Origin: Sulfitobacter sp. JL08
GTDB lineage: Bacteria; Pseudomonadota; Alphaproteobacteria; Rhodobacterales; Rhodobacteraceae
DNA: 64,000 bases
Assembly (NCBI RefSeq): GCF_003352045.1
Contig: NZ_CP025815.1
Span: forward strand, 3,162,001-3,226,000
Direction of reading: 5' to 3'
Shown here one piece after another: positions 35,514-44,834 of the stretch. A program made the translations under genes and the position numbers. Under the pieces are notes generated by a model, which saw nothing but the letters and a program-made list of their open reading frames with translations, was not told the origin of the DNA and did not search any database. The number at the start of each line of letters is the position of its first letter. Position 1 is the stretch's first letter.

Positions 35514-36692
35514 TTACATTGCGCAGTCTTGCTTGAAGCTGTCGGAATAGTCTTCGATCATGGTTTCCATGTAGGATGTATGGAATTTGCCATCAGCCCG
35601 TTCCACCACTTGCAGCATGTGGAAATCCTGCACCGGATAGTGGTTGTTGCTGAATGCGAAATCACCGCGCACCGACGTAAAGTCAGCCGCTTTCAACGCC
35701 TCGCGCACCGCGTCCTTGTTCGACATATCGCCGCCCACTTTGGATACGGCACTGTCAATCAGCATGGCCGTATCATAGGCCTGCATCGCATAACCACCGG
35801 GAACGTAATCGTATTTCGCCTCGAATGCGTCAACGAATGCCTTGTTGGCGGCGTTGTCCATATCAGGGGCCCAGTTGCCTGCCGCAAGAAATCCGACCGC
35901 ATCCTGCTGCTGTCCCGGCAAAGTGGTTTCATCGGTCGTGAACACCGACATGAAATCCATCTTGTCCTTGAGGCCCGCGCCGGCGAACTGTTTGACCAGT
36001 CGCACCCCCATGCCGCCCGGCATGAACGTAAACAGCGCGTCCGCGTCCGATGTGGAAATCTGCGCCAGTTCGGCCGAGAAATCCTGATGGCCAAGCGGCG
36101 TGAACACTTCGGTTACGACATTGCCCTTGAACGTGCTTTTGAACCCTTCGACGTTGTCGCGGCCAGCCTGATAGTTGGGCACCATGACAAAGACGTTTTC
36201 ATATCCCTTTGAATTGGCGATCATGCCCGCAACTTCGGCGTTCTGGTTGTTCTGATAGGACGTCACAAAGAAATACGGATTACAGTTCTTACCGGCGAAC
36301 GTGGACGGGCCCGCATTGGGGCTGATCAGAAATGTTTCGGATTCCACGACCGGCTTGAAGATCGCCTGAAGCATGTTGGAAAAAATCGTACCGACTACGA
36401 TATCAACTTCTTCACGTTCAATCAGGTTCTTGGCCTTCAACAGCGCGACATCAGGTTTCAGCTCGTCATCTTCGACAAACATCTCGACCGTCTGGCCGCC
36501 CAGCTTGCCGCCTTTTTCCTCAAGCGCGAGGGCAAAGCCATCCGCCGCCTGTTTGCCCAGCGCACCCGGAGGGCCGGACAGCGTGACAACCATGCCGATT
36601 TTAAGGTTTTCGGCAAAAGCGCCGCTGGCAAGGCCAACGCCAAGCGCTGCCGCTGTCAGTGTTGTTGTAATTCTGGTCATCTTTTGTGACAT
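35514..36692 (-). CDS. Periplasmic substrate-binding protein of the ABC importer
   Basis: 392 residues with a signal peptide (TTTLTAAALGVGLASGAFA) and a type I periplasmic binding fold (LKIGMVVTLSGPPGALGKQAADGFALALEEKGGKLGG, then LIEREEVDIVVGTIFSN). This subfamily is often linked to aromatic acids rather than branched-chain amino acids, which agrees with the nearby monooxygenase and hydrolase. It is the first gene of the livHMGF-cupin operon and is usually the most expressed. Ligand unknown. Confidence 0.92.
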   Translation of the reverse strand: MSQKMTRITTTLTAAALGVGLASGAFAENLKIGMVVTLSGPPGALGKQAADGFALALEEKGGKLGGQTVEMFVEDDELKPDVALLKAKNLIEREEVDIVVGTIFSNMLQAIFKPVVESETFLISPNAGPSTFAGKNCNPYFFVTSYQNNQNAEVAGMIANSKGYENVFVMVPNYQAGRDNVEGFKSTFKGNVVTEVFTPLGHQDFSAELAQISTSDADALFTFMPGGMGVRLVKQFAGAGLKDKMDFMSVFTTDETTLPGQQQDAVGFLAAGNWAPDMDNAANKAFVDAFEAKYDYVPGGYAMQAYDTAMLIDSAVSKVGGDMSNKDAVREALKAADFTSVRGDFAFSNNHYPVQDFHMLQVVERADGKFHTSYMETMIEDYSDSFKQDCAM

Positions 36693-36811
36693 TTTGGTTT
36701 ACTCCCCATTGGTTTATCCGTCTTCCGGATACGACATTCTGTTCTTTCAAACGAAAGGTCCACCCATCTTCGTCATAACTCGTCTTTTCAATCAAGTATT
36801 ATTTTGAGTAT

Positions 36812-36825
36812 AAAATATCTAAGCC
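36812..36825. promoter_or_regulatory. Second copy of the AAAATATCTAAGCC motif, in the divergent transporter/hydrolase promoter
   Basis: Identical over 14 bp to 30373-30386. Here it sits inside a larger inverted pair, TTTGAG (36803-36808) and CTCAAA (36825-36830). It is in the 167-bp region between the binding-protein and hydrolase genes and could control both. Confidence 0.5.
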
Positions 36826-36859
36826 TCAAACTTATTGCCAGCCAGCGGAAAGCCTTTAC

Positions 36860-37681
36860 ATGTTCAATATCACCGATTGGGACGATGCCTACGCGAACGC
36901 CGCCAACATTCCCGGAGGCGACAATTGGCCCGCCGCGTGGGTCGCGCCTGCGCAGAAATTCCGTGATCAGGCGCGCGGCCAACTGGACATAGCTTATGGT
37001 GCAGACCCGCGTGAAGCCTACGATCTGTTTCTGCCCGAAGATGCGCCAAAAGGGCTGGTCGTTTTCGTACATGGCGGGTTTTGGGTGCGGCTGGACAAAT
37101 CTTATTGGTCCAACCTTGCAGCGGGGCCTGTGGCTGCGGGGTGGGCTGTTGTAATGCCGTCTTATACCTTGTGCCCCGACACCAGCGTGACAGGCATCGT
37201 TGCCCAGATCGCAAGCGCGGTCGAACATGCGGCAGGCCAGGTGGCCGGGCCGGTGCGATTGACCGGCCATTCCGCAGGTGGGCACATTGTCACCCGCCTG
37301 ATGTGTGACGACAGCCCGCTGTCAAATGACGTTGCAGACCGGGTCCGGCATGTGGTTTCGATTTCGGGCCTGCACGATCTGCGCCCGCTTTTGCGCACGA
37401 AACTGAATGATGCGATCCGGTTAACACCAGACGAGGCCACCCGCCAAAGCCCTGCCCTGTGTACACCGCGCGGTGGTATCCCGCTGACCTGTTGGGTCGG
37501 ACAATCGGAACGGTCCGAATTCCTGCGCCAGAATGATCTGTTGCCCAATATCTGGAAGGGGCTGGGCGCCAGCACACAGGCGATTGCAGAACCCGACAGG
37601 CACCATTTCAATGTGATTGACGGTCTGGCCGATGTGAACAGCCCGCTGTGCAAGGCATTGCTGGGCGATTCAGGATTTTAG
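36860..37681 (+). CDS. Alpha/beta hydrolase, arylformamidase-like
   Basis: 273 residues. The oxyanion motif VFVHGGFW, nucleophile elbow GHSAGGH (Ser) and a late HHFNVIDGL (His) give a complete catalytic triad. The pattern resembles kynurenine formamidases and related carboxylesterases with HGGxW. It is divergent from the transporter operon and shares the 14-bp promoter motif, so it likely hydrolyses an amide or ester of the imported compound. Its last 12 bases overlap the convergent GNAT gene. Confidence 0.87.
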   Translation: MFNITDWDDAYANAANIPGGDNWPAAWVAPAQKFRDQARGQLDIAYGADPREAYDLFLPEDAPKGLVVFVHGGFWVRLDKSYWSNLAAGPVAAGWAVVMPSYTLCPDTSVTGIVAQIASAVEHAAGQVAGPVRLTGHSAGGHIVTRLMCDDSPLSNDVADRVRHVVSISGLHDLRPLLRTKLNDAIRLTPDEATRQSPALCTPRGGIPLTCWVGQSERSEFLRQNDLLPNIWKGLGASTQAIAEPDRHHFNVIDGLADVNSPLCKALLGDSGF

Positions 37682-38260
37682 CGACCGCATCCAGAATTGC
37701 AGCGGTTTGGCGGTCTGTTCAGGTTCGCCAATGTCTTTCCAGAAAAACTTTGCAATCACACCATCCAGTGGCGCATATCCCCTGCCCCGCCAGAACGTAT
37801 CCAGCGCCCGGTAATCGGGCGGACGCGCCGGATGATCGGCAGGGCGCATCACCGCACAGAACGCGACGTTTTCAAACCCCAGCGCGCGGGCATGTACCTC
37901 GCGCTGATCAAAGAACGCGTGACCGATACCCTGCCCGCGATAAGCCGGCAAAAGAACGGATTCCGCACAATAAAACACCGTTTCAAGGTCTATGCCGCTG
38001 TCCTGAAACGCATCGGCGAAATCGCTGGCATGGCTGACAAGCGGCCCGCCGGTTGATGCGCCGATCAGACGCGTTCCGTCAAATGCACCCACCAGAATGG
38101 AACGGGGATCGTCGCGGTAGACCTGCAGATAATTACGCTCATATTCGTGATCGCCATCGTAAAGATATGGCCAGTCACGAAACACCCTGATCCGCAAGGT
38201 TGCCACATCATCCAGCGCAGACCCGAGCGCCGGACCGGTCAGGGTGCGAACGTCAATCAA
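37670..38260 (-). CDS. GNAT-family acetyltransferase
   Basis: 196 residues. The acetyl-CoA loop is LLPAYRGQGIGHAFFDQRE, with the following strand ALGFENVAFCAV. The start overlaps the stop of the SnoaL-like gene by 4 nt, making it the last gene of the hisD/murA run. Length and a Trp-rich C-terminus (FWRGRGYAPLDG) fit acetyltransferases of unknown substrate. Confidence 0.85.
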   Translation of the reverse strand: MIDVRTLTGPALGSALDDVATLRIRVFRDWPYLYDGDHEYERNYLQVYRDDPRSILVGAFDGTRLIGASTGGPLVSHASDFADAFQDSGIDLETVFYCAESVLLPAYRGQGIGHAFFDQREVHARALGFENVAFCAVMRPADHPARPPDYRALDTFWRGRGYAPLDGVIAKFFWKDIGEPEQTAKPLQFWMRSLKS

Positions 38261-38649
38261 GACACCTGCCGGATCCAGTCGGCCAGATTGTAATAGGTCG
38301 TCACGCGGGTGATTTTACCGTCTGCCATATCAAAGAACGACCCGCCCGGCAGCTTGTAACGCTGACCCTTAGCCTCGGGCAGTCCACTATCGGTTTCAAG
38401 GTAAGTGCCGTTGACGGTAAATTCGGCTGCGCCACGGGTACCGCCATCGGCCTCGAACACAACGATATCGGTCAGTTCTTCTTTGTAACAGCGGTTCATA
38501 TGGGCGCAGAATTCCGCGAATGCGTCCTTGCCACGCCGGATCTGGCCCTCGTTTACGTGATGCGCCACATCGTCGGACACGCAGTCCAGCATGCTTTCAA
38601 CATCGCCCAGATTAAAGGCGGCGAAATACCGTTTGATAACGTCGCTCAT
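38257..38649 (-). CDS. SnoaL/NTF2-like small protein
   Basis: 130 residues with the NTF2-like fold pattern: a first helix (IKRYFAAFNLGDVESMLDCVSDDVAHHVNEGQ) and a sheet ending MADGKITRVTTYYNLADWIRQ. Such proteins are ketosteroid-isomerase-like enzymes or binding modules; no certain activity can be read. It overlaps both neighbours by 4 nt, so it is translationally coupled. Confidence 0.83.
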   Translation of the reverse strand: MSDVIKRYFAAFNLGDVESMLDCVSDDVAHHVNEGQIRRGKDAFAEFCAHMNRCYKEELTDIVVFEADGGTRGAAEFTVNGTYLETDSGLPEAKGQRYKLPGGSFFDMADGKITRVTTYYNLADWIRQVS

Positions 38650-39104
38650 GGTCCCTCCGTTGGTGGCCCCCAGCGGGCCTGCAGTTTTTCAATGATCTGA
38701 TCGCGGGCCTGCCGGTAACTGTCCAGCTTGGCTTCGCGTGTTTCGCCCAGACCGGTGGGGTCCAGAATGGGCCAGTATTCGACATCCAGATGGAACACGC
38801 GCGTAAGATCAAGCGCGCGGCGCTGTGATGCGGGCGACAGCGCCACCACCAGATCAAAGGACGAAAGATCATCACCCCATTGTTCCATTTCATCAAAAGA
38901 TCGCGACCGGTGGCGCGACAGTTCCACGTCGATTTCCTGACAGACCGCGATCGAAAAACCGTCAATTTCCAGATCATTCTTCACGCCGACAGATTGCACA
39001 TACGTCCCGGTCCCGTAGAACTTTTTCATGATCGCTTCGGCCATCGGAGACCGCACGGCATTGTGGTCGCAACAAAACAAAACGGATTGTGGCAGCGGAT
39101 CCAA
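38646..39104 (-). CDS. Low-molecular-weight protein tyrosine phosphatase-like
   Basis: 152 residues. The active-site loop is CCDHNAVRSPMAE, a C-x5-R(S) motif with nucleophile Cys12 and Arg18, close to the N-terminus. A DPTG segment later supplies the likely general-acid Asp. The loop differs from the classical CLGNICRS form, as in the arsenate-reductase-like group encoded next to hisD in Rhodobacterales. It starts at a TTG three bases after the UPF0262 stop. Confidence 0.87.
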   Translation of the reverse strand: MDPLPQSVLFCCDHNAVRSPMAEAIMKKFYGTGTYVQSVGVKNDLEIDGFSIAVCQEIDVELSRHRSRSFDEMEQWGDDLSSFDLVVALSPASQRRALDLTRVFHLDVEYWPILDPTGLGETREAKLDSYRQARDQIIEKLQARWGPPTEGP

Positions 39105-39107
39105 CGT

Positions 39108-39608
39108 TCAACCTCCGAAATGCAGGACGCAAATCAGGGTGAACAGGCGGCGCGCGGTATCTGTATCCACATCTGCCTTGCCTTCCAGACGTTCCTGCAA
39201 AACGCGACTGCCTTCGTTGTGGATGCCGCGCCGCGCCATATCGATGGTTTCGATCTGGCTGGGCGGCAGATTCTTGACCGCATCAAAATAGCTTTCGCAG
39301 ATCTGGAAGTAGTCTTTGACAACCTGCCGGAACGGTCCAAGCGACAGATGAAATTCAGCCGCCGGTTCGCGCGCTTCGGTCTGCACGTCAAACACCAGAC
39401 GTTTATCACGGATGGCCAGCCCCAGATGGTACGGGCCATCGGGCACCGGACGGTCCGTGCGCGCCGGAAGAGAAAAACTGTTGCTTTCCAGCAGGTCGAA
39501 CATGGCGACCTTGCGTTCCTGTTCAATCTCTGGCGTGGGGGGCGGCAGGCCGGAATCATCCAGCTCGATTTGCGAAATACGGGTCATATCAAGTACATTT
39601 TCAGTCAT
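39108..39608 (-). CDS. UPF0262 family protein
   Basis: 166 residues matching UPF0262 (ISQIELDD near the start, EFHLSLGPFRQVVKDYFQICESYFDAVK in the middle). The function is not established; the family is found in alphaproteobacteria next to hisD, as here. Its start overlaps the hisD stop by 8 nt. Confidence 0.92.
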   Translation of the reverse strand: MTENVLDMTRISQIELDDSGLPPPTPEIEQERKVAMFDLLESNSFSLPARTDRPVPDGPYHLGLAIRDKRLVFDVQTEAREPAAEFHLSLGPFRQVVKDYFQICESYFDAVKNLPPSQIETIDMARRGIHNEGSRVLQERLEGKADVDTDTARRLFTLICVLHFGG

Positions 39609-40902
39609 TCAAGTGATCCAAGCGCGCCCGCACAGACAAACCGTGCGCCTCAAGACTTTCTGAACGGGCCAGCCGCTCGGCTGAAGGCCCGATAGCACGC
39701 AAACTTTCCGGTGTCATCCGCGCGAGTGTTGTGCGCTTCAGGAAATCCATAACGGACAGACCCGATGAAAACCGTGCGGATCGGGCGGTGGGCAGCACAT
39801 GGTTCGGCCCGCCGACATAATCGCCGATAGCCTCGGGCGTCCACTGGCCCAGAAAAATCGCCCCCGCATGGGTGATGTCAGCGGCCAGCGCGTCGGGGTC
39901 AGCCACACATAATTCAAGATGTTCCGGCGCGATCCGGTTGGAAAGTGCTGCCGCCGTTGCCAGATCAGGTACGGCGATCACAGCCCCGAAATCCCGCCAG
40001 CTTGCCCCGGCGATCGCGCGCCGTTCCAGCGTTTCAAGCCGTTTCGCAACGGAATCTGCAACCGACTTACCGAACCCCGCATCCGTCGTGATCAGGATCG
40101 ACTGCGCACTTTCGTCGTGTTCGGCCTGCGACATCAGATCAAGCGCGATCCAGTCCGGATTGTTATCGCCATCCGCGATCACCAGAATTTCCGACGGTCC
40201 CGCGATCATATCAATGCCGACCTTGCCGAACACGCGCCGTTTGGCGGCCGCCACATAGGCATTTCCCGGCCCGGTGATCTTGTCCACGGGCGCAATCGTT
40301 TCAGTTCCGTAAGCCAGTGCGGCAATCGCCTGCGCCCCGCCAATGCGGTAGATTTCATCAACACCGGCAAGGCGTGCGGCCTGCAAAACCAGCGGATTGG
40401 TCTTGCCATCCGGTGTCGGCACCACAATGGCCAACCGTTCAACCCCCGCGACCTTTGCAGGGATAGCATTCATCAGCACCGAAGACGGGTATGAGGCAAT
40501 ACCACCGGGTACATAAAGTCCGGCGGCACTTACCGGTGTCCAGCGCCACCCAAGCTGTGCACCGGTTGGATCGGTCCAACTGGCATCTTCGGGCATCTGC
40601 CGCCGATGATAGGCATCGATACGTTCTGCCGCCAGTTCCAGCGCCGCGCGGTCTTGCGGCGCGACTTTGGCGCATTCGGCGTCCACCTCGCCCTTGGTAA
40701 AGGCAAGCGTGTCCGGCGAAAGCTGCAAACGATCAAATCTGGCTGTCAGTTCGATCAGCGCAGCATCCCCACGCGTGCGCACATCCGCGATGATGTCTGC
40801 AACCGTGGCATCAACGTCCGGGCTGTCCTCGCGCTTGGCGCCCAACAGGTCCGCAAAATGTGCCTCAAAATCGGGTTCGGAAAAGTTCAGAAAAACTGGC
40901 AT
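39601..40902 (-). CDS. hisD: Histidinol dehydrogenase
   Basis: HisD oxidises L-histidinol to L-histidine in two NAD-dependent steps. About 433 residues from the ATG at 40902 (MPVFLNFSEPDFEAHF). Family blocks are present: YVPGGIASYPSSVLMNAIPA, VDKITGPGNAYVAAAKR, DMIAGPSEILVIAD, LDLMSQAEHDESAQ (metal-binding Gln/His) and PEHLEL. The Ala/Gly-rich C-terminus is normal. The UPF0262 gene overlaps its end. Confidence 0.97.
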   Translation of the reverse strand: MPVFLNFSEPDFEAHFADLLGAKREDSPDVDATVADIIADVRTRGDAALIELTARFDRLQLSPDTLAFTKGEVDAECAKVAPQDRAALELAAERIDAYHRRQMPEDASWTDPTGAQLGWRWTPVSAAGLYVPGGIASYPSSVLMNAIPAKVAGVERLAIVVPTPDGKTNPLVLQAARLAGVDEIYRIGGAQAIAALAYGTETIAPVDKITGPGNAYVAAAKRRVFGKVGIDMIAGPSEILVIADGDNNPDWIALDLMSQAEHDESAQSILITTDAGFGKSVADSVAKRLETLERRAIAGASWRDFGAVIAVPDLATAAALSNRIAPEHLELCVADPDALAADITHAGAIFLGQWTPEAIGDYVGGPNHVLPTARSARFSSGLSVMDFLKRTTLARMTPESLRAIGPSAERLARSESLEAHGLSVRARLDHLND

Positions 40903-40965
40903 GATCGCTCCGCTGTTCAGGGGGGACATAGCGGGCCGCACTTGCAGGCTCAAGCCCGCAAGGCG

Positions 40966-41460
40966 CTATGCGTCAATCTTCAGCACATAATGCAGATCGT
41001 CCTGATACCGGTCAGCCAGGCGCACGGCCCGCGGCATACGCCCCGCCAGTACAAATCCCGCGCGTTCGTAAAACCGGATCGCATGCGGATTGTCACATGC
41101 GACGTAGAGTTCAAGCTGGACAATTCCGCGGGCTTTCGCCTGAATGATCGCCGCGTTCAGCAGTTGATGCGCCGCGCCGCTGCCTTGCCAGTCCGGACGC
41201 ACATAAACCGCATTTATCCATGCCCGGTGCGCCAGTGCCGTTCTGGTTTCAGGATCCAGTGACAAGACCGCCGCCAGATCCCGATCCGAATACGCACCTA
41301 GTACGCACCCCTGATCCAGCATCTTTGACACATCGGCATCTTTTTTCTGACGTTCCTCGGCGTATGTGGTCAAGAACGCCTCGGGCAATCGCTGCAAGGC
41401 TTCAAGCCTGATGTCCCGCCAGTCCGCCAGATCGTCCGCAGTCAGGCGTCGAATGATCAT
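40966..41460 (-). CDS. GNAT-family acetyltransferase
   Basis: 164 residues. VRPDWQGSGAAHQLLNAAI is the acetyl-CoA loop and NPHAIRFYERAGFVLAGRMPRAVR the C-terminal motif, similar to RimI-like members. The start overlaps the DUF2948 stop by 4 nt. Substrate unknown. Confidence 0.88.
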   Translation of the reverse strand: MIIRRLTADDLADWRDIRLEALQRLPEAFLTTYAEERQKKDADVSKMLDQGCVLGAYSDRDLAAVLSLDPETRTALAHRAWINAVYVRPDWQGSGAAHQLLNAAIIQAKARGIVQLELYVACDNPHAIRFYERAGFVLAGRMPRAVRLADRYQDDLHYVLKIDA

Positions 41461-41936
41461 AAAGGGTGATCCGGTACTTTCTTTGAGGGTGCCAGATAGG
41501 GCCGCGTCACATCGCGCAGCGATACATCCAAGGCTTCGACTTCAAGCCTGATCGCGCCGTCACCTGCCAAAGTCAAGCCCACGTACCCCGCCCCATCCGC
41601 ACCCGGTTCGAACGTCACGGACAAAAGCGACAGGATTGTATCCTTGTCTGACCGGTCAATGCCCTGCGACGCGACATTCAGCACCTGATCGATCACCAAA
41701 AGCGATTGGACACGTTCAACCTTCCGTTTACGCGCCTTGGCTGCATCGGCATCTTCCCAGCGAAATCGGTTCAGCAACACGGCAAACCGGCGATCCGCCG
41801 CACGCCAGGTCATTTCAGTGATCGGAAATACTGCATCCTGCGCCAGTGATGAAATCACCTTGAGATCTTCGGCGTCCAGCCCGCCAAGGTTCAGCGGCGC
41901 TTCGCGTCCGTCTTCGAATGTTGCGTCCTGTGTCAC
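41457..41936 (-). CDS. DUF2948 family protein
   Basis: 159 residues matching DUF2948 ([25 protein letters not shown] ... [12 protein letters not shown] ... [30 protein letters not shown]). Found almost only in alphaproteobacteria, often after murA as here; function unknown. It overlaps murA by 4 nt and the next GNAT gene by 4 nt. Confidence 0.9.
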   Translation of the reverse strand: MTQDATFEDGREAPLNLGGLDAEDLKVISSLAQDAVFPITEMTWRAADRRFAVLLNRFRWEDADAAKARKRKVERVQSLLVIDQVLNVASQGIDRSDKDTILSLLSVTFEPGADGAGYVGLTLAGDGAIRLEVEALDVSLRDVTRPYLAPSKKVPDHPL

Positions 41937-43201
41937 TTGTCTTTGATCCGTTCTATTCTGGCGCCGACACCTTCGAGCTTGCGCACCACATGTTCATACC
42001 CGCGATCCAAATGATAGACCCGGCTGACAACGGTTTCACCCTGCGCCGCCAAACCCGCCAGAATAAGCGATACCGACGCCCGCAGATCAGTGGCCATCAC
42101 CGGCGCGCCTTTCAGTTGCTTGACACCGGTCACGCGGGCCGTGCCGCCGTGCACATCGATCCTGGCCCCCATCCGTATGAGCTCGGGCGCATGCATAAAG
42201 CGATTTTCAAAGATCTTTTCTTCCAGAACCGAAGTGCCGTCTGCCGTGCAAAGCAACGCCATCATCTGCGCCTGCAAATCTGTCGGGAACCCGGGGAATG
42301 GTTCGGTGACCACATCAACCGCCTTGATCACGTCGTCACGCCGGCGCACCACCAGCCCCGTTTGTGTTTCGCTCACGTCGATACCGGCCTGGTCCAGCTT
42401 TTCACAAAACGCAGCCAGCAGATCCATCCGGCCACCCAGCAGTTCCACCTCTCCGCCACAGATCGCTGGGGCCAGCATGTAGGTACCCAATTCAATCCGG
42501 TCGGTCACGACGGGATGGGTCGCGCCGTTCAAACGGTCCACGCCCTGAATTGTGATTGTCGATGTACCGTCCCCTTCGATCTGTGCCCCCATCTTGCGCA
42601 GACAGGTGGCAAGATCCACGATTTCAGGTTCACGGGCCGCGTTGTTGATCACGGTCGTTCCCTTGGCCAGCGTGGCCGCCATAAGCGCATTTTCGGTTGC
42701 GCCAACCGATACGATCGGGAAATTGATTGTGCCGCCACGCAATCCCTTCATGGCCTTGGCATGCACATAACCGTCTTTCAGATCCAGTTCTGCGCCCAAT
42801 GCTTCCAGTGCCTTCAGATGCAGATCAACCGGGCGCGCGCCGATGGCGCATCCGCCCGGCAAGGAAACGATGGCATGGCCGTCGCGCGCCAGCATCGGCC
42901 CCAGAACAAGGATCGACGCGCGCATTTTGCGTACGATATCATAGTGTGCCGTGTGGTTGTTGATATCGTGGCTCGACATTGCCAACACCTGACCATCCTG
43001 CAACTGAGTGACTTCAGCACCCAGTGACGCCAGCAATTCCGTCATGGTCTTAATATCGCTCAATCGCGGCGTGTTGGTCAGGGTCAGGGGCTCTTCACTC
43101 AGCAAGGTTGCCGGCATCAGAGTCAGACAGGCGTTTTTGGCACCCGCGATCGGAATTTTTCCTTTCAACGGGCCGTTGCCAGTCACTACAATTGAATCCA
43201 T
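41933..43201 (-). CDS. murA: UDP-N-acetylglucosamine 1-carboxyvinyltransferase
   Basis: MurA transfers enolpyruvate to UDP-GlcNAc, the first committed step of peptidoglycan synthesis. 422 residues, normal length. The substrate site [16 protein letters not shown] and the loop [16 protein letters not shown] with catalytic Cys118 (the fosfomycin target) are intact. The start lies five bases after a small-protein gene and the end overlaps the DUF2948 gene. Confidence 0.97.
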   Translation of the reverse strand: MDSIVVTGNGPLKGKIPIAGAKNACLTLMPATLLSEEPLTLTNTPRLSDIKTMTELLASLGAEVTQLQDGQVLAMSSHDINNHTAHYDIVRKMRASILVLGPMLARDGHAIVSLPGGCAIGARPVDLHLKALEALGAELDLKDGYVHAKAMKGLRGGTINFPIVSVGATENALMAATLAKGTTVINNAAREPEIVDLATCLRKMGAQIEGDGTSTITIQGVDRLNGATHPVVTDRIELGTYMLAPAICGGEVELLGGRMDLLAAFCEKLDQAGIDVSETQTGLVVRRRDDVIKAVDVVTEPFPGFPTDLQAQMMALLCTADGTSVLEEKIFENRFMHAPELIRMGARIDVHGGTARVTGVKQLKGAPVMATDLRASVSLILAGLAAQGETVVSRVYHLDRGYEHVVRKLEGVGARIERIKDK

Positions 43202-43206
43202 CTGCT

Positions 43207-43425
43207 CTATTCCTCGGGTTTTCCGGCCATGTCCTGCTGCGCCGGGCGTGTTATGTTTGCGCCGTTATCGGTTTTCTCTGTGTTTTGCACCGCATTTCTG
43301 GCCCGCATTTGTGCTTTGCGCTTCGCCAGATTTTCCTTGAGCGCCGACTTCAGCCTGTCTTCGCGCGATTGTTTTGGTGCCGGCCCCGGTTTTGCGTTGC
43401 GGTCAGAGGGTTTTTTGTTTGCCAT
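43207..43425 (-). CDS. Small basic hypothetical protein
   Basis: 72 residues, rich in Lys/Arg/Gln ([25 protein letters not shown]). It is likely a single helix. It is followed after five bases by murA on the same strand, so it is probably co-transcribed. Homologues of this type are common upstream of murA in the group; no function is known. Confidence 0.65.
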   Translation of the reverse strand: MANKKPSDRNAKPGPAPKQSREDRLKSALKENLAKRKAQMRARNAVQNTEKTDNGANITRPAQQDMAGKPEE

Positions 43426-43535
43426 AGCCGATGTCTATAGCACCGCCCCGAAAGGGTCCAGATTGCGCTTGCGTGACCGGTGATTTGCGTCTAATCACCC
43501 GCCAAATCGTTCGGGCGCTGCCCCGAATGCAAGAT

Positions 43536-43610
43536 GCTGTGGTAGCTCAGTGGTAGAGCACACCCTTGGTAAGGGTGAGGTCGAGAGTTCAATCCTCTCT
43601 CACAGCACCA
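43536..43610 (+). tRNA. tRNA-Thr (GGU)
   Basis: 75 nt with CCA encoded. The acceptor pairs GCTGTGG with TCACAGC, the anticodon stem CACCC/GGGTG encloses TTGGTAA with anticodon GGT (43568-43570), and the T arm is AGAGTTCAATCCTCT. Its last 27 bases are repeated downstream as att sites, so it is the integration target for the following elements. Confidence 0.96.
43584..43610 (+). repeat. attL: 3' end of tRNA-Thr
   Basis: The 27-bp sequence (T-arm to CCA) at the end of the tRNA is found again, exactly, at 45894-45920, and as a 2-mismatch 23-bp copy at 51788-51810. This is the signature of site-specific integration into a tRNA gene, the attached copies restoring the tRNA end. Confidence 0.9.
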
Positions 43611-43701
43611 TCCTTTCTCATGTATTATCAGATATATAAAGGAAAACAGCTACTTAAAGGACGGAACTCCTACACGGGAGACCTACACAGTGGCCCTCAT
43701 C

Positions 43702-44184
43702 ATGCCTACACCAATCAAAGACAAAAAGAGTGGCATCTACTACCTTCGGGTGCGCGTTCCGGTGGACCTTGTGGCAAAATACGGACAAGCGGAGGTTTCA
43801 AAGTCGCTGCGAACACGAGAGCCGAGTGAGGCCAAAGAACGCTTTGCAGCGGAATACGCGGTTGTTCAGAAGCGCTGGGCGGCTTTAAGAGCCAAGCCCG
43901 AACCTCTGCCTCTGAAACGCATCGTGAGTCTGGCTGGTCGGGTCTATGACAATGTGATGGCATCCTTAGAGAACGAACCCGGAGAAACTGTGATTTGGCA
44001 ACAGGTCCAACGCTTGAATTCTCAGGCGGGAACTGATGATGCGAAGCTAAGGACCGTATTACAAGGCTCATTGAGGACCTTGAAAGCAACCTATCAAGTG
44101 ACCGCAAGGTTTTCCTGTGTTGCCATAAAGCCGTTGAGCCTTTCGCCAAGACGTTCGACCCGAAGTTCGCAAGGTTCGACATAG
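43702..44184 (+). pseudogene. Truncated tyrosine integrase of element A
   Basis: Starts at MPTPIKDKKSGIYYLRVRVPVDLVAKYGQAEVSKSLRTREPSEAK, the N-terminal DNA-binding arm of a phage-type tyrosine integrase (a GTG at 43690 is an alternative start). Integrase-like sequence stops near 44035. After that this frame is meaningless while another frame begins a helicase-like protein, so a deletion has removed the core and catalytic domain. It sits directly after the tRNA-Thr att site, as expected for an integrase. It cannot be functional. Confidence 0.75.
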
Positions 44185-44834
44185 GACACTGGGGGGCGAT
44201 TGATGGACGCAATGATTGGAAGGATTGCGATGTAGCCGTTCTGTTCGGTCTATCATTCCGCAATCCCATCTGGGCCAACAACACCTTTATGGCGTTCCGA
44301 GGAAGGCAAGAAGACGAATGGTTTAGAGAGCCTGAGTTTGAGGAGCACGCGGACGTGCGCGGGGAAATGCAAATTCGCCAAATCTCGGTATCTGTCATTC
44401 AGGCAATCAACCGAGTTCAGTGTCGAAAGGTAATCGACAGTGCCGGAAACTGTTCACCGACCGATGTATTTATCCTGTTGCCTGAGGGGGTAGCGGGAGA
44501 GGCCGTATTGCACGCAATCGAAATGGAGATGCCGCACATTCGCACGAAAGACTGGGGCTTTGTCCTTGATGAATCGCTCAAGCAGAAGTCAAAGATACGT
44601 AAAGGTTCAGCCCACGAAGCCCTGTTGGCATACATGCAAAACCAATCTCCCGGCGAATATGCAGTTGCGAAGATCAAGTCGGACTTGGACCTGAGCGACA
44701 GCCTTTGGAAAGAAAGCGTAGCCAAGGCGTTGCGGGTTGCAGATCACCCGCTGACAAAAGACTTAGCCACTATCAAGGTCAACTACATCGCTGGACGTGG
44801 TCGCGGCGCGAAGTCGCGCATGGTAAAGCTATGA
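44040..44834 (+). pseudogene. C-terminal remnant of a helicase-like protein
   Basis: An open frame without a start codon until 44289 reads as the end of a larger protein: VFLCCHKAVEPFAKTFDP, then HWGAIDGRNDWKDCDVAVLFGL, then VSVIQAINRVQCRKVID, resembling motifs IV-VI of superfamily 2 helicases on mobile elements, and a winged-helix-like tail. A protein of ~181 residues could still be made from the ATG at 44289. The joint with the integrase fragment near 44035 marks a deletion. The exact family is uncertain. Confidence 0.55.

Noticed and set aside
41918-43027. 369-codon open frame antisense to murA
   Set aside because: Shadow of murA; no recognisable domain, and starts and composition are unlike a gene.
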